Source: Achromobacter seleniivolatilans
GTDB lineage: Bacteria > Pseudomonadota > Gammaproteobacteria > Burkholderiales > Burkholderiaceae_B
DNA length: 64,000 nucleotides
Direction: 5' to 3'
Assembly: GCF_030864005.1 (NCBI RefSeq)
Contig: NZ_CP132976.1
Span: forward strand, 434,001-498,000
Shown here in pieces: positions 55,301 through 63,847 of the stretch (position 1 is its first letter; each line of letters starts with the position of its first letter). The notes beneath the pieces were generated by a model. It searched no databases. It was not told the DNA's origin and saw nothing but the letters and a program-made list of their open reading frames with translations. The position numbers were made by a program, and so were the translations under genes.

Positions 55301-58300
55301 GTGGACGGTACCGCGGCCAGCGATGCGCAACTGACGCTGGCGGCCCGCGACATCGCCGTGGGTGCGACGGGGCTGACACAAGCCGGTCAGACGTTGACGG
55401 CAACGGCAGATAAAACATTGCGCGCTGCGGGCCGCATGTTGGCAGGCGTGTCGCAAACACTCATCGCCGGAGACGGCATGACGGTGGACGGCACCGTTGC
55501 GGCTCTGCAAGGTGACCTGACGATGGACGTGCTGCGCGGCGATCTGAGCCTGGGCGCAACATCGGTCCAACAGGCGGGCGCCAACATGTCCGCTACCGCA
55601 AAGGGCGCATTGCAGGCCTTGGGTTCAGCAGCGGCCGGCCAAGGCATGACGCTGCGCGCGGGCACCGACGCCACGCTGGGCGGGGTGGCCGCCACGCAAG
55701 CGGGCGACCTGATCGCAAGCGCCGGCCGCAATCTGATGACGACCGCAAACGGCCAGGTTCAGTCTGGCGCGGCTCTGGACTTCCAGGCAAGCAACGCGCT
55801 GACGAACGCAGGCGTGCTGTCCGTGGCCGGTGCGGCCCGTCTAGCTGCGCAAGGCGCTCTTACCAACACGGGTTCGGTGCTGGCGGGCGGCAGTCTGAAC
55901 GTCACCGCTTCAGGTCAGTTGAACAACGCCGGCCGCTTTATCGCAGGCGTCGACGCGGACGGCAAACTCAGCCAAGCCGGCAGCCTGACGCTGAACGCAG
56001 GGTCCATCATGCATGCCGGCACCAGCCTGGCAGGCAAGGATCTGACATTCACCGCCAACGCCATGGACCTGACTGGCGGCAATTTGTCCGCCATCGGCAA
56101 CGCGCTGTTGACCTCTGCAGGAGACATCACCAGCCGTAACGCCGTCATGCACGGCGGCAACCTGGACATCACCGCCGCCAACCTGCGCAATCAAGGCGGC
56201 AAGCTGACTTCGGCCGGCGCCGCCACGCTGAAATTGGGCGGCGAGCTCGACAACACCGCAGGGCTGATTGCCGCCGCAGGCAATGTGCAGATCGAAGCCG
56301 CACAGTTGAATAACCGCAACGGCACGCTGGCAGGTGGCGATCAGACCATTACCGCCACAGGCAATCTCGATAATCGCGGCGGCCTGATCCAGGCCGACAA
56401 CACCCTGACCTTGAACGCCGCCAGCCTGGACAACAGCGCCACGTTGACCGCAGCCGGCGCGCCGGCCAAGGGCGTGCTGGGCAAAGTCGTTGCCATCGTG
56501 GCAGACCGGGTGAACAACCAAGGCGGATCAATCAGCGCGGGCCAAGACCTGACGTTGACCACACAGGTATTGGACAACACCGGCGGCGAAGTCGCCGCGC
56601 AAAATGCCGCCACGATCCAGGCAGACACCCTGAACAACACGCAGGGCAAGCTGCTGGCAGGCGAGCGCCTGAGCGTGGTGGTCCAGGCGCTGCAAGGCCT
56701 GGGCACGCTGCAATCGGTTGGCGATCTGATCTTTAACTACGCGGGCGCCTTGAACCAAAGCGGCAATATTGCCGCCGGACGCGACCTGACCATGACCGTC
56801 GGCGGCGCCATGGACAACAGCGCCAAGATCAGCGCCGGACGTGATCTGAACGTCACGGCAGCATCGCTGAACAATCAGGCCAACGGAGAACTGCTGGCCG
56901 GGCGCAACAACACGATCAACGTCACCAACGGCCTGACCAACTCCGGTTTGATCGATGGCGCTTCAACACGCATCACGGCAGGGCGAGTCGACAACTTCGG
57001 CCGCATCTACGGCGATGCCATTTCGATACGCACCGGAGAATTGATCAACGGTACGGGGGCGGGCGGCGGCGCGGTGATTGCGTCTCGCGGCGGCATGGAC
57101 TTGGGTATCACGTCGTTATTGAACCGCGATCATGCGCTGATCTATGCAGGCGCTGACCTGCGTATCGGCGGCGTATTGGATGCGAATGGCAAGGCGATTG
57201 GGCAGGCGGTATCGCTGGTCAACGCATCGGCGACGATCGAGGCCGCGGGCAATGCCAGTATTTCGGCGGCATCGATTCTGAACCAGAACAAGAGTTATGC
57301 CAGTGAAGTGGTGGAGGTGTCTTCCCAACGCAAGGTGTACTTCACGCCGGCGGGTAGCACAGACGTCTACGACGCGGCGACCAATTGGTTGTGCGACGAA
57401 GTTACGCCAGCATGCAGCAAGGAGCCTTCTTGGCTTGATGACGACCCGGAACGAATGTTCCTGTTGCCTTCCACCCAGTACCCGGCCGCGCAGTACGGCC
57501 CTCCTTTCGACTATGCGCCTTCCTACAAGGGGAAGGGGGGCGTAGACGCCCCTATCGCTCCAGCCCGAATTGCGAACTTGCGTGAGTGCCTGTCAAGCGG
57601 AGTTCAAATCGAAGGCTGCGTTGGCAGCACCCGATATGTCCAAGGAGACAGAATTTGGGCTGTCTTTGGCGTGCCGGCCCCGGAAGGAAATATTCCACCG
57701 ATGATCGAGGTGTGCCGGGGCGTGCAATGTGAAATGGTGTCTACTCCCGAACGTGATGCCGCGATAGCCCGCGATGAGTCGCGGCATGATCAGTTGGACT
57801 CGCGAATCCGTGCGTTCAATGCCGACTTCAATAGCCGGTTGGTCGGCACGTTTACCTACTACGACGTCCACGAAACCGTCACTGAGACTCGCACCCTATC
57901 GTCTGATCCAGGGAAGATCCTGTCGGGCGGCGCGATGGCATTGAGTGGCACCGTCACGAATGACAAAAGCCAGATTGCGGCGGGTGGGACATTGTCCGTC
58001 GCAGGCCCCGCGATCAACAACATCGGTGCAGGGGGCGAGCGGATCATCACACGCACAGGTACGGCTACCGTTACCCAAGCGCGTTCAAGTGACCGCAAGG
58101 AATTCTCCAGCCCGTATCAAGTCACCCTGGCTGGAGAATCCATCGAGCTACCGGTAGGCACATCCGGTGGAAACACCTCGGTCTCACTCAGTGGCGGTTC
58201 GCCCGGCGCCAGCGGTGGCCGCGCGCCCGGTCCGGTATTGATCGCCAGCATCGGCTTGCCAGGCGGCAACGTCGTCCGTACCGTATCCAACCCCGCCACC

Positions 58301-61300
58301 ATTCCAGACAGCCAGCTGTTCTCAGTCAACGGCGCACCGGATGCGCCGTACGTCGTGGCAACCGATCCGCGTTTCGTCGGCAACCGTCCAACCGTATCCA
58401 GCGACTACCTGTTCGACCTGCTGCGCCAGCCCGGTGCACCCGTCGGCAATGCAGGCGCCACAGGCGCCGTCAACGCCGGTCTGGGTAGCACGCCTGGCGG
58501 CCTGAACGCGCTGATACCCGCGGGCGCAAAGTTCCTCACGCCCTCCGGACAACCCAAGCGGCTGGGCGACGGCTTCTACGAACAGAAGCTTGTCTCCGAC
58601 CAAATCCTTGCCACCTCCGGCCAGCGCTATCTGGACGGCTTCAGCGACTACGACAGTCAATACAAGAGTCTGCTGGCGGCAGGCGCAAAATTCGCAATCG
58701 ACAATGGCATCAAACTCGGCGCGGCGCTGACCGACGCGCAGCAACGCCAGCTCACCACCGATCTGGTCTGGCTGGTTGAACAAACCATCACGCTGCCCGA
58801 CGGCACGACAGAAACAGTGCTGGTCCCGCAGGTCTACCTGCTGGTGCGCGATGGCGACTTGAAGGGCGACGGCACACTCATGGCCGGCCGCGACGTCAAA
58901 CTCGCCGCCGACGGTGACATCGTCAACAGCGGCACCATCGGCGCACGCGAAGCCACGGTCTTGACCGCCGCCAACATCGTCAACCAGGCGGGCGGCCTGA
59001 TCCAGGGCGCCGTCGTCAACCTTGCCGCGCGCGAAGACCTGACCAACTTGGTGTCGCTGATCAAGGGCGACAACGTCACCTTGGCAGCCGGACGCGACAT
59101 TGCCCTGACATCCACCTCGGCGTCAGAGAACAACGGCAGTACGTGGGGATCGTATGTAAGTGGTGTGTCTCGCGTGGACGCGGGCAGCCTCAGTATGCAG
59201 GCGGGTCGGGATTTGACGCTGACTGCGGCGCAAGTCACAGTCAAGGACGATGCGCGGTTGCAGGCGGGGCGTGATATTGCCCTGGGCACGCTGACTGAGA
59301 GCCACGGCGAGTCCTTGGTTCTGAACAGCAAGAACCGTCATGACCTTGCCACCAGCAACGAAGTTGGCACATTCATTGATGCCGGCGGCAACCTTATTTT
59401 GACAGCAGGGCAAGACATCAACGCGCGTGCTGCTGATGTGAGCGCAGGCAAGCAGTTGAAAGTTGTCGCTGGGCGGGACATCAACCTCACCGAAGGAGAG
59501 GCCTCTGCCTTTGCTCGTGATGAGGTGTATTTCAAGACTCGAGGTTTTTTCTCCAGCAAGAGCACGCACTCGATCGATTCAGAGGCGTGGACACGCGCGC
59601 AAGGATCGACGTTCAGTGGGGATGGAGTGGTATTCGATGCGGGTAGGGATGTTTCTCTTACCGCCTCACAAATCTTGGCCAGCAAAGACATTTTTCTGGA
59701 TGCAGGTCGCGATCTGCGGGTAGAAGCCGGAACCAACAGCTACGCTGAGAGCCACTACGAACGAGTCAAGAAAAGCGGCTTTTCGGTTGGAGGCGTGGGC
59801 ATTTCCTACAAAACCAGCGATGCCCAGTCGAAGCAGTCGGTAGATGGCGTCACGCAAAGCGACGCACGCAGCTTGATAGGTACTACAGGCGGCAACGTCA
59901 TCATTACGGCGGGTCAGAATGCGCTGATAGCAGGCAGCGACATTGTCGCTGGTAAGGCTGAGCACGACTCCGGCCGAAACTCGGGCAACATCGACATTCA
60001 GGCAGAAAACGTCGCCATCGTGTCAGGCCGTGATGTTGAAAGTACTCACAACGAGTACTCCCTCAAGCAGAGCGGATTCGGAGTGGCCTTGGTGGGGACA
60101 CCGGTGGACACCTTCAAGAATTTGTCCGCAGCGGGGGCCGCCAAGGCGAAGGCGCAGGAGCTTGCGCACAGCGGCGCCACTACTCCTGGCGTGACGTTCT
60201 CCGTGAGTAGCAGCAAGAGCAGCGGATCGTTTGACTCCTATAGCCAAGTGAGCAGCGGGTCGTCGCTGAGCGCCGCTGGCGACATTGTGATTCGCGCTAC
60301 CGGCAGCGGCGCGCGGGATGCTTCTGGCCGGGCACAAGATGGAGACCTGCTGGTCTCCGGATCCAGTCTGCGCGCTCAAGGCGGCGTGGTGTTAGATGCC
60401 AAGCGCAATATCGCCATCGTCGGATCCGACAATCGCCAAACTCAAACCAGTGCCGAATCGAGCAAGAGCACGAGTTTCTCATTCGGCAGTATGAGTCTGG
60501 GCGATATAGGTCGCGCCGTTGACGGCGGGCCGAACTCCGGAGGGGTCAAGATGTTCCCTTACGGCAGTGAGGTTGCGCAGTCGAAGGATCAGGCTCTAGG
60601 GACATGGCAAACATCTTCGCTAATTACCGGCAACAGCGTTTACCTGAGCAGCCGCGAAGGCGACATTCGTATTGCTGGGTCCGCTGTTGATGCCGTTAAC
60701 AATGTGACTATTGCCGCCAGCAATGGGGCGGTCGTCATAGATACTGGCAACGCCACCCGCGACCATAGCAGCAGCTACAGCAACAAATCGGTTGGAGACC
60801 TTGGCAAAGAAGGCAACGGATTCACCGTGGGCGTGCGTGGCAGCAGCGGCGGCCTGGATGAGCGTAGCAGCACGCCCAGTGCAGCTGGCAGCACGATAGT
60901 CAGTCGGCAAGGTGATGTCTCGATCATTGCAATGGAAGATGTCCTTATTCGAGGGAGTGACATCCGAGCCAACCGCGACATCTTGATTGGTGGCCAAACG
61001 GTCACGATCGACGGCAGCTTCGACACAAGTATCTATCGGCAATTCCAGGAAGTCAGCCAGGTTGGCGTGACGCTCAGCGCCAGCAATCCCGTCGTCAGCG
61101 CCGTGCAAAGCACCAATCGCATGCGCGAGGCGGCGCAGAACACCAACAACGGCCGCCTCCAGGCTATTGCTGCCGTTGCAGCAGGCCTGGCTGCCAAGAA
61201 TGCCTATGACGCTGTCGCCAAAGATCCATCCAAGGTGGGTGGTATCAACTTCAACGTGGATCTGGGTGCCAGCAGCTCCAGTCAAACCACCTCAGGCCAA

Positions 61301-63847
61301 AGCAGCAACGCAAACGGCACGGCCATCGCCGCTGGGCGGGATCTTACGATCATCGCAGCCGGCAAGGGAGACGAATCCGATATCGTCGTGTCCGGTTCGA
61401 ACTTGGCGGCGGGGCGCAACGTGCTGCTCGACGCCGAAGGTGACCTGCTGCTTACCGCGCAGCAGAACACCGCCAGCCAGAAGACAGATGGCAAGAGCAG
61501 CAATGCAAGCATCGGAGTGGGTTTCTCGATCGGTGGAACTCAGCAAGGTTTCAGCATCAATCTTGGAGCGGGCGGAAGCAAGAGCAAGAGCGACGGACAG
61601 GATTCGACGTGGAACAACACTCATGTCCAAGCCGGCAATGTAGTCACCATGAACTCTGGCGGCGACACAGTGCTGCGCGGCGCCCAGGTGAGCGCTGACC
61701 GGATCGTGGCGACCGTTGGCGGCAATCTCGTAGTGGAGAGCCTGCAAGATATCAGCAACTACGCCGCTCGCGATCGTAGCGTGGGTGTCCAGGTCAGCCT
61801 ATGCATTCCACCCATTTGCTACGGTGCAAGCTCAGTTAGCGGCAATTATGGCCAGACAAAAATCAACAGCCAATACGCCAGCGTCACCGAACAGACGGGG
61901 CTGTGGGCTGGTGACGGTGGCTTCCAATTGGACGTGGGCAAGAACACCGGTCTGATAGGCGGCGTCATCGCCAGCAGCGACAAGGCAGTCGCCGACGGCA
62001 AGAACGTGTTGATCACCGGCACGCTGACTAGCCGCGATGTGGAAAACCGCGCCAGCTATGAAGGCCAGTCGATTCAGTTGGGCGGAGGCATTAGCTTCGG
62101 CGGTGGCAAGGACGACGACAAGACCAAGAGCAACCTCGGCACGGATAGCAAGGGCGAGGTTGCAGGTGGCAGCAAGGCGACGCCGAACTCCAACCTGGCC
62201 ACCTTCAACGGCGTCGGCGCAAACGTTCCAGTCGTAATGGGCGCCAGTGGCGAATCCAGTTCCACCACGCTTAGCGGAATCAGCGGCGGCAAGATCGTCA
62301 TTCGTGATGAGGCAGGGCAGAAGGCCCTGACCGGGCAGACGGCTGCGGAAGTTATCGCAGCACTGAATCGCGACACGAAGGACACGTTAAATAGCCTGGA
62401 TCCCATCTTCGATGAGAAGGAGATACGAGCGGGATTTGAAATCGTCGCGGAAGTCAGCCGGCAAGCCGGGCAGTTTTTGACGAATCGGGCGGAGGAGGCG
62501 GATGCGCTGTCGAAGGAGCTGGTCAATGAATTGAAAAAGCCCGATGGCGGTGATACTGCTCGTATCACCGCGTTGGCCGACGAATTGAATGCCGCAATGA
62601 AGTGGGGGCCGGGAGGTGAGTACCGTTTGATCGTCAACGCGCTCATAGGCGGTGCGGCAGGCAACGTTACAGGAGGCGTATCGGGGTTTGTCCAAGCGAG
62701 CGCTGTCAATTATCTACAAGGCCTGACTGCTCAACAGATCAAGCTGTATTCAAACATGCTTGGCGAAGGTGTCGAGGCCCAGGCTGCTCGTGCGGCGCTA
62801 CACGCGGTGGTTGGATGTGCTGCGGGTGCCGCGCGTGGCGATGGCTGCGGCAGCTCTGCACTTGGCGCAGGTGCCGCCTCGGTGGTAAATGCGTTGCTCG
62901 ATGCCGCAACCGGTAAGTCTGGCTCAGCATTGTCATCTGAAGAAAAGGAAGCTCGTAGTAATTTGGTTTCAACCCTATTGGCTGGTGTGGCGGCAGGGTT
63001 GGGCGCAGATGCGAGCGCGGTGGTCAATAGCGGCAGGCTAGAGACTGAAAACAATGCAGTTGGGACCTTGCTTAAGCGCGGTGGCATGTTGGCACTGGGC
63101 GCGTGCTTCCGCTCGACAGCGTGCCAGGAAAAGGTGATTGGACCTGCGGCGTTCATCGCCCTGAGTGCCATGGTGGCCGAACTGACCGCCACGCACCCTG
63201 GGCTGTCCGCCGATCAAGCGCTACTGATTGCGACAACCCGGTACATCTCCTCTGTCGGTGTATCCGAAAGTTTGCCGGGGAAGTCCGCAGAACCCATGCC
63301 GCCGATTGGGGTGCCACCGGGCGACGGTGCGGAGGGGCTGCCGAATACACAACTACCCGGTCAATCTGGAGAAGTGCCGCAGCTTGGAGGTGTGCCAGGG
63401 CAGGGCAATAATGGTCCGGCGGGTGGGACGACTACTACTACGCCAATGCCCGACGAGCAAGGGCCGGAGTTGATATACAACGAAGACGGAGGCCAAACAG
63501 GTTCTGCGGGTGAGGCGGGGCGATTAATAGGGCAGAAACGCGAGGCCACAGTGGCGGTTATCGTCAATGGATCGGTCTCTGGCGAACAAGTTGTCGTACT
63601 CGGCCTGGGCTCGACAGATATCGATGTTGTCGCATCTAACGGGAACTTGGTCGCGGTAGGTGGGCCAGCAAAGGCCAACAATCTTGGGAAACTCGGTCAA
63701 GAACTTCGAATCTATAGAGCAATAGCTGAGCAACGAGGAGTTTTCGCCGAAGCGTACTTTGCCGACGGCACCCCGCAGTCAGTAATCAAGCTTGCCACGA
63801 AAATTCTCGGTGAAAATCATGTCAAAATTTTTAAAGGAGGCGAATGA
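52310..63847 (+). CDS. cdiA: TpsA/CdiA-type filamentous haemagglutinin with C-terminal toxin-like domain
   Basis: This encodes 3845 residues from the ATG at 52310; an in-frame TTG at 52289 gives 3852. The signal peptide ends PVLA. The TPS domain includes NPAGITCNGCGFLNADRATL near residue 135. Residues about 250-1690 are haemagglutinin repeats of the AGGDL-x5-G-x-L type, interrupted by a Gly/Thr/Pro-rich stretch (about 395-455). A Tyr/Pro- and Cys-containing non-repeat block lies at about 1665-1850. A second repeat array (FHA-2-like) runs about 2265-3270 and includes INSQYASVTEQTGLWAGDGG. A pretoxin-like region (about 3430-3650, DUF637-like) follows, then the junction ELIYN (3720) and a 126-residue end domain. 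Secretion by the upstream TpsB is expected. The CdiA call is inferred from this layout. Confidence 0.88.
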   Translation: MFKFRSLIVWSIVFTQMWTPVLAQTLPISVDKSVAGAKPSVGVSNGVPVVNIAPPSAGGVSNNRYTQFNVGPSGVVLNNSGGASQSQLAGQVAGNVMLGNQRATTILNQVTAPNPSQLLGTLEVAGNRANVIVANPAGITCNGCGFLNADRATLTTGRPQVGPDGGISLDVGAGKIRVEGEGLYGANISQVDLIARSLEINAGVWADRLNVVAGAAQVDYASGAASAQAGEGAAPAVALDTAALGGMYANSIRLIGTEAGVGVNVGANLVALTGDLHVSAAGDVRIAPSATVQAARDLSLAAGRDLAVDGAAQASGAVALAAGRNADIKGAVGAGGPVDVNAAGDVTVAAQGGLQTQGALRIAAGQDLSLAGALVMGGQDVRADSGRHIRIGGATPTTGTNPPVTGGTGTGSVGGGNATPGSGAGGNTGGGAGTPSVAPSASAAGAESSGLVTAKGAMVLKAGRDMVLPGQVTAAGALHAQAGGDLVAGASAQLQAGGNAAIRASADLRVAGMVGARGDVSLMAGRDAWMLGKGAATGRVAMEAGRDLSVEAPAQWDAEGGASAKAGANMTMAGTLRANGDMELAATKNLVVDGTLAAASGGLKALAGGDVAIGAQAQLAAAQRVGINAGGGLQSFGKVTSLKDLSLQAAGNLTLAGQTLATGNLQLAAGEALTASSTSRAQADGSIVADAASAALAGLLIAGQSAQVGTRGDLRVDGTVLANAGTLTAISGGAMALGSASVLQAGQQLNAQAGGNLLADGTISGEKDVLLTAGANAELNGKTVANGYLRADAGADLSIGQGGLAQGSGKLLLGAGQDLRIAGTAGTAETARATGGNLQAQAGRDLFVTGVVTASSPASLSATRDLSIDGIAAALAGSLSAEAGGLLRVGATGRMQASENLSAKAGTHLDSDGVIVAAGDLTLNALGDARLGGTAAALGEKSAGALLVSAGQDVIIKQGGQVQAAGTLTAQAMRDLSAAGALTSVEDMALTAARQARVDGTAASDAQLTLAARDIAVGATGLTQAGQTLTATADKTLRAAGRMLAGVSQTLIAGDGMTVDGTVAALQGDLTMDVLRGDLSLGATSVQQAGANMSATAKGALQALGSAAAGQGMTLRAGTDATLGGVAATQAGDLIASAGRNLMTTANGQVQSGAALDFQASNALTNAGVLSVAGAARLAAQGALTNTGSVLAGGSLNVTASGQLNNAGRFIAGVDADGKLSQAGSLTLNAGSIMHAGTSLAGKDLTFTANAMDLTGGNLSAIGNALLTSAGDITSRNAVMHGGNLDITAANLRNQGGKLTSAGAATLKLGGELDNTAGLIAAAGNVQIEAAQLNNRNGTLAGGDQTITATGNLDNRGGLIQADNTLTLNAASLDNSATLTAAGAPAKGVLGKVVAIVADRVNNQGGSISAGQDLTLTTQVLDNTGGEVAAQNAATIQADTLNNTQGKLLAGERLSVVVQALQGLGTLQSVGDLIFNYAGALNQSGNIAAGRDLTMTVGGAMDNSAKISAGRDLNVTAASLNNQANGELLAGRNNTINVTNGLTNSGLIDGASTRITAGRVDNFGRIYGDAISIRTGELINGTGAGGGAVIASRGGMDLGITSLLNRDHALIYAGADLRIGGVLDANGKAIGQAVSLVNASATIEAAGNASISAASILNQNKSYASEVVEVSSQRKVYFTPAGSTDVYDAATNWLCDEVTPACSKEPSWLDDDPERMFLLPSTQYPAAQYGPPFDYAPSYKGKGGVDAPIAPARIANLRECLSSGVQIEGCVGSTRYVQGDRIWAVFGVPAPEGNIPPMIEVCRGVQCEMVSTPERDAAIARDESRHDQLDSRIRAFNADFNSRLVGTFTYYDVHETVTETRTLSSDPGKILSGGAMALSGTVTNDKSQIAAGGTLSVAGPAINNIGAGGERIITRTGTATVTQARSSDRKEFSSPYQVTLAGESIELPVGTSGGNTSVSLSGGSPGASGGRAPGPVLIASIGLPGGNVVRTVSNPATIPDSQLFSVNGAPDAPYVVATDPRFVGNRPTVSSDYLFDLLRQPGAPVGNAGATGAVNAGLGSTPGGLNALIPAGAKFLTPSGQPKRLGDGFYEQKLVSDQILATSGQRYLDGFSDYDSQYKSLLAAGAKFAIDNGIKLGAALTDAQQRQLTTDLVWLVEQTITLPDGTTETVLVPQVYLLVRDGDLKGDGTLMAGRDVKLAADGDIVNSGTIGAREATVLTAANIVNQAGGLIQGAVVNLAAREDLTNLVSLIKGDNVTLAAGRDIALTSTSASENNGSTWGSYVSGVSRVDAGSLSMQAGRDLTLTAAQVTVKDDARLQAGRDIALGTLTESHGESLVLNSKNRHDLATSNEVGTFIDAGGNLILTAGQDINARAADVSAGKQLKVVAGRDINLTEGEASAFARDEVYFKTRGFFSSKSTHSIDSEAWTRAQGSTFSGDGVVFDAGRDVSLTASQILASKDIFLDAGRDLRVEAGTNSYAESHYERVKKSGFSVGGVGISYKTSDAQSKQSVDGVTQSDARSLIGTTGGNVIITAGQNALIAGSDIVAGKAEHDSGRNSGNIDIQAENVAIVSGRDVESTHNEYSLKQSGFGVALVGTPVDTFKNLSAAGAAKAKAQELAHSGATTPGVTFSVSSSKSSGSFDSYSQVSSGSSLSAAGDIVIRATGSGARDASGRAQDGDLLVSGSSLRAQGGVVLDAKRNIAIVGSDNRQTQTSAESSKSTSFSFGSMSLGDIGRAVDGGPNSGGVKMFPYGSEVAQSKDQALGTWQTSSLITGNSVYLSSREGDIRIAGSAVDAVNNVTIAASNGAVVIDTGNATRDHSSSYSNKSVGDLGKEGNGFTVGVRGSSGGLDERSSTPSAAGSTIVSRQGDVSIIAMEDVLIRGSDIRANRDILIGGQTVTIDGSFDTSIYRQFQEVSQVGVTLSASNPVVSAVQSTNRMREAAQNTNNGRLQAIAAVAAGLAAKNAYDAVAKDPSKVGGINFNVDLGASSSSQTTSGQSSNANGTAIAAGRDLTIIAAGKGDESDIVVSGSNLAAGRNVLLDAEGDLLLTAQQNTASQKTDGKSSNASIGVGFSIGGTQQGFSINLGAGGSKSKSDGQDSTWNNTHVQAGNVVTMNSGGDTVLRGAQVSADRIVATVGGNLVVESLQDISNYAARDRSVGVQVSLCIPPICYGASSVSGNYGQTKINSQYASVTEQTGLWAGDGGFQLDVGKNTGLIGGVIASSDKAVADGKNVLITGTLTSRDVENRASYEGQSIQLGGGISFGGGKDDDKTKSNLGTDSKGEVAGGSKATPNSNLATFNGVGANVPVVMGASGESSSTTLSGISGGKIVIRDEAGQKALTGQTAAEVIAALNRDTKDTLNSLDPIFDEKEIRAGFEIVAEVSRQAGQFLTNRAEEADALSKELVNELKKPDGGDTARITALADELNAAMKWGPGGEYRLIVNALIGGAAGNVTGGVSGFVQASAVNYLQGLTAQQIKLYSNMLGEGVEAQAARAALHAVVGCAAGAARGDGCGSSALGAGAASVVNALLDAATGKSGSALSSEEKEARSNLVSTLLAGVAAGLGADASAVVNSGRLETENNAVGTLLKRGGMLALGACFRSTACQEKVIGPAAFIALSAMVAELTATHPGLSADQALLIATTRYISSVGVSESLPGKSAEPMPPIGVPPGDGAEGLPNTQLPGQSGEVPQLGGVPGQGNNGPAGGTTTTTPMPDEQGPELIYNEDGGQTGSAGEAGRLIGQKREATVAVIVNGSVSGEQVVVLGLGSTDIDVVASNGNLVAVGGPAKANNLGKLGQELRIYRAIAEQRGVFAEAYFADGTPQSVIKLATKILGENHVKIFKGGE
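57290..57880 (+). other. Non-repeat block, candidate receptor-binding region of the TpsA/CdiA protein
   Basis: Residues about 1661-1857 lack the haemagglutinin repeat. They contain three close cysteine pairs (CDEVTPAC, CLSSGVQIEGC, CRGVQC) and a Tyr/Pro-rich part (LLPSTQYPAAQYGPPFDYAP). In E. coli CdiA the receptor-binding domain and a Tyr/Pro-rich domain sit between two haemagglutinin-repeat arrays, as here. Function by position only. Confidence 0.5.
63467..63847 (+). other. Putative C-terminal toxin domain (CdiA-CT-like)
   Basis: Residues 3720-3845, after a Pro/Gly/Thr-rich linker (PAGGTTTTTPMPDEQGP). The junction ELIYN resembles the E/Q-L-Y-N motif that precedes variable toxins in Burkholderia-type CdiA. 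The core is STDIDVVASNGNLVAVGGP, AKANNLGKLGQELRIYRAIA, RGVFAEAYFADGTPQSVIKL and a final LGENHVKIF. The acidic pair in DID and the conserved-looking GGPAK and Y-F-x-x-G-T-P suggest a nuclease, perhaps a tRNase. This is a guess from layout. Confidence 0.55.

Noticed and set aside
52571..55790. Many antisense ORFs opposite the exoprotein gene
   Set aside because: They are shadows of a GC-rich, Ala/Gly-repeat gene: low complexity, no family, and no sensible ribosome binding sites.
52310..63847. VENN motif before the toxin domain
   Set aside because: No VENN was seen near the C-terminus; only ELIYN is present.
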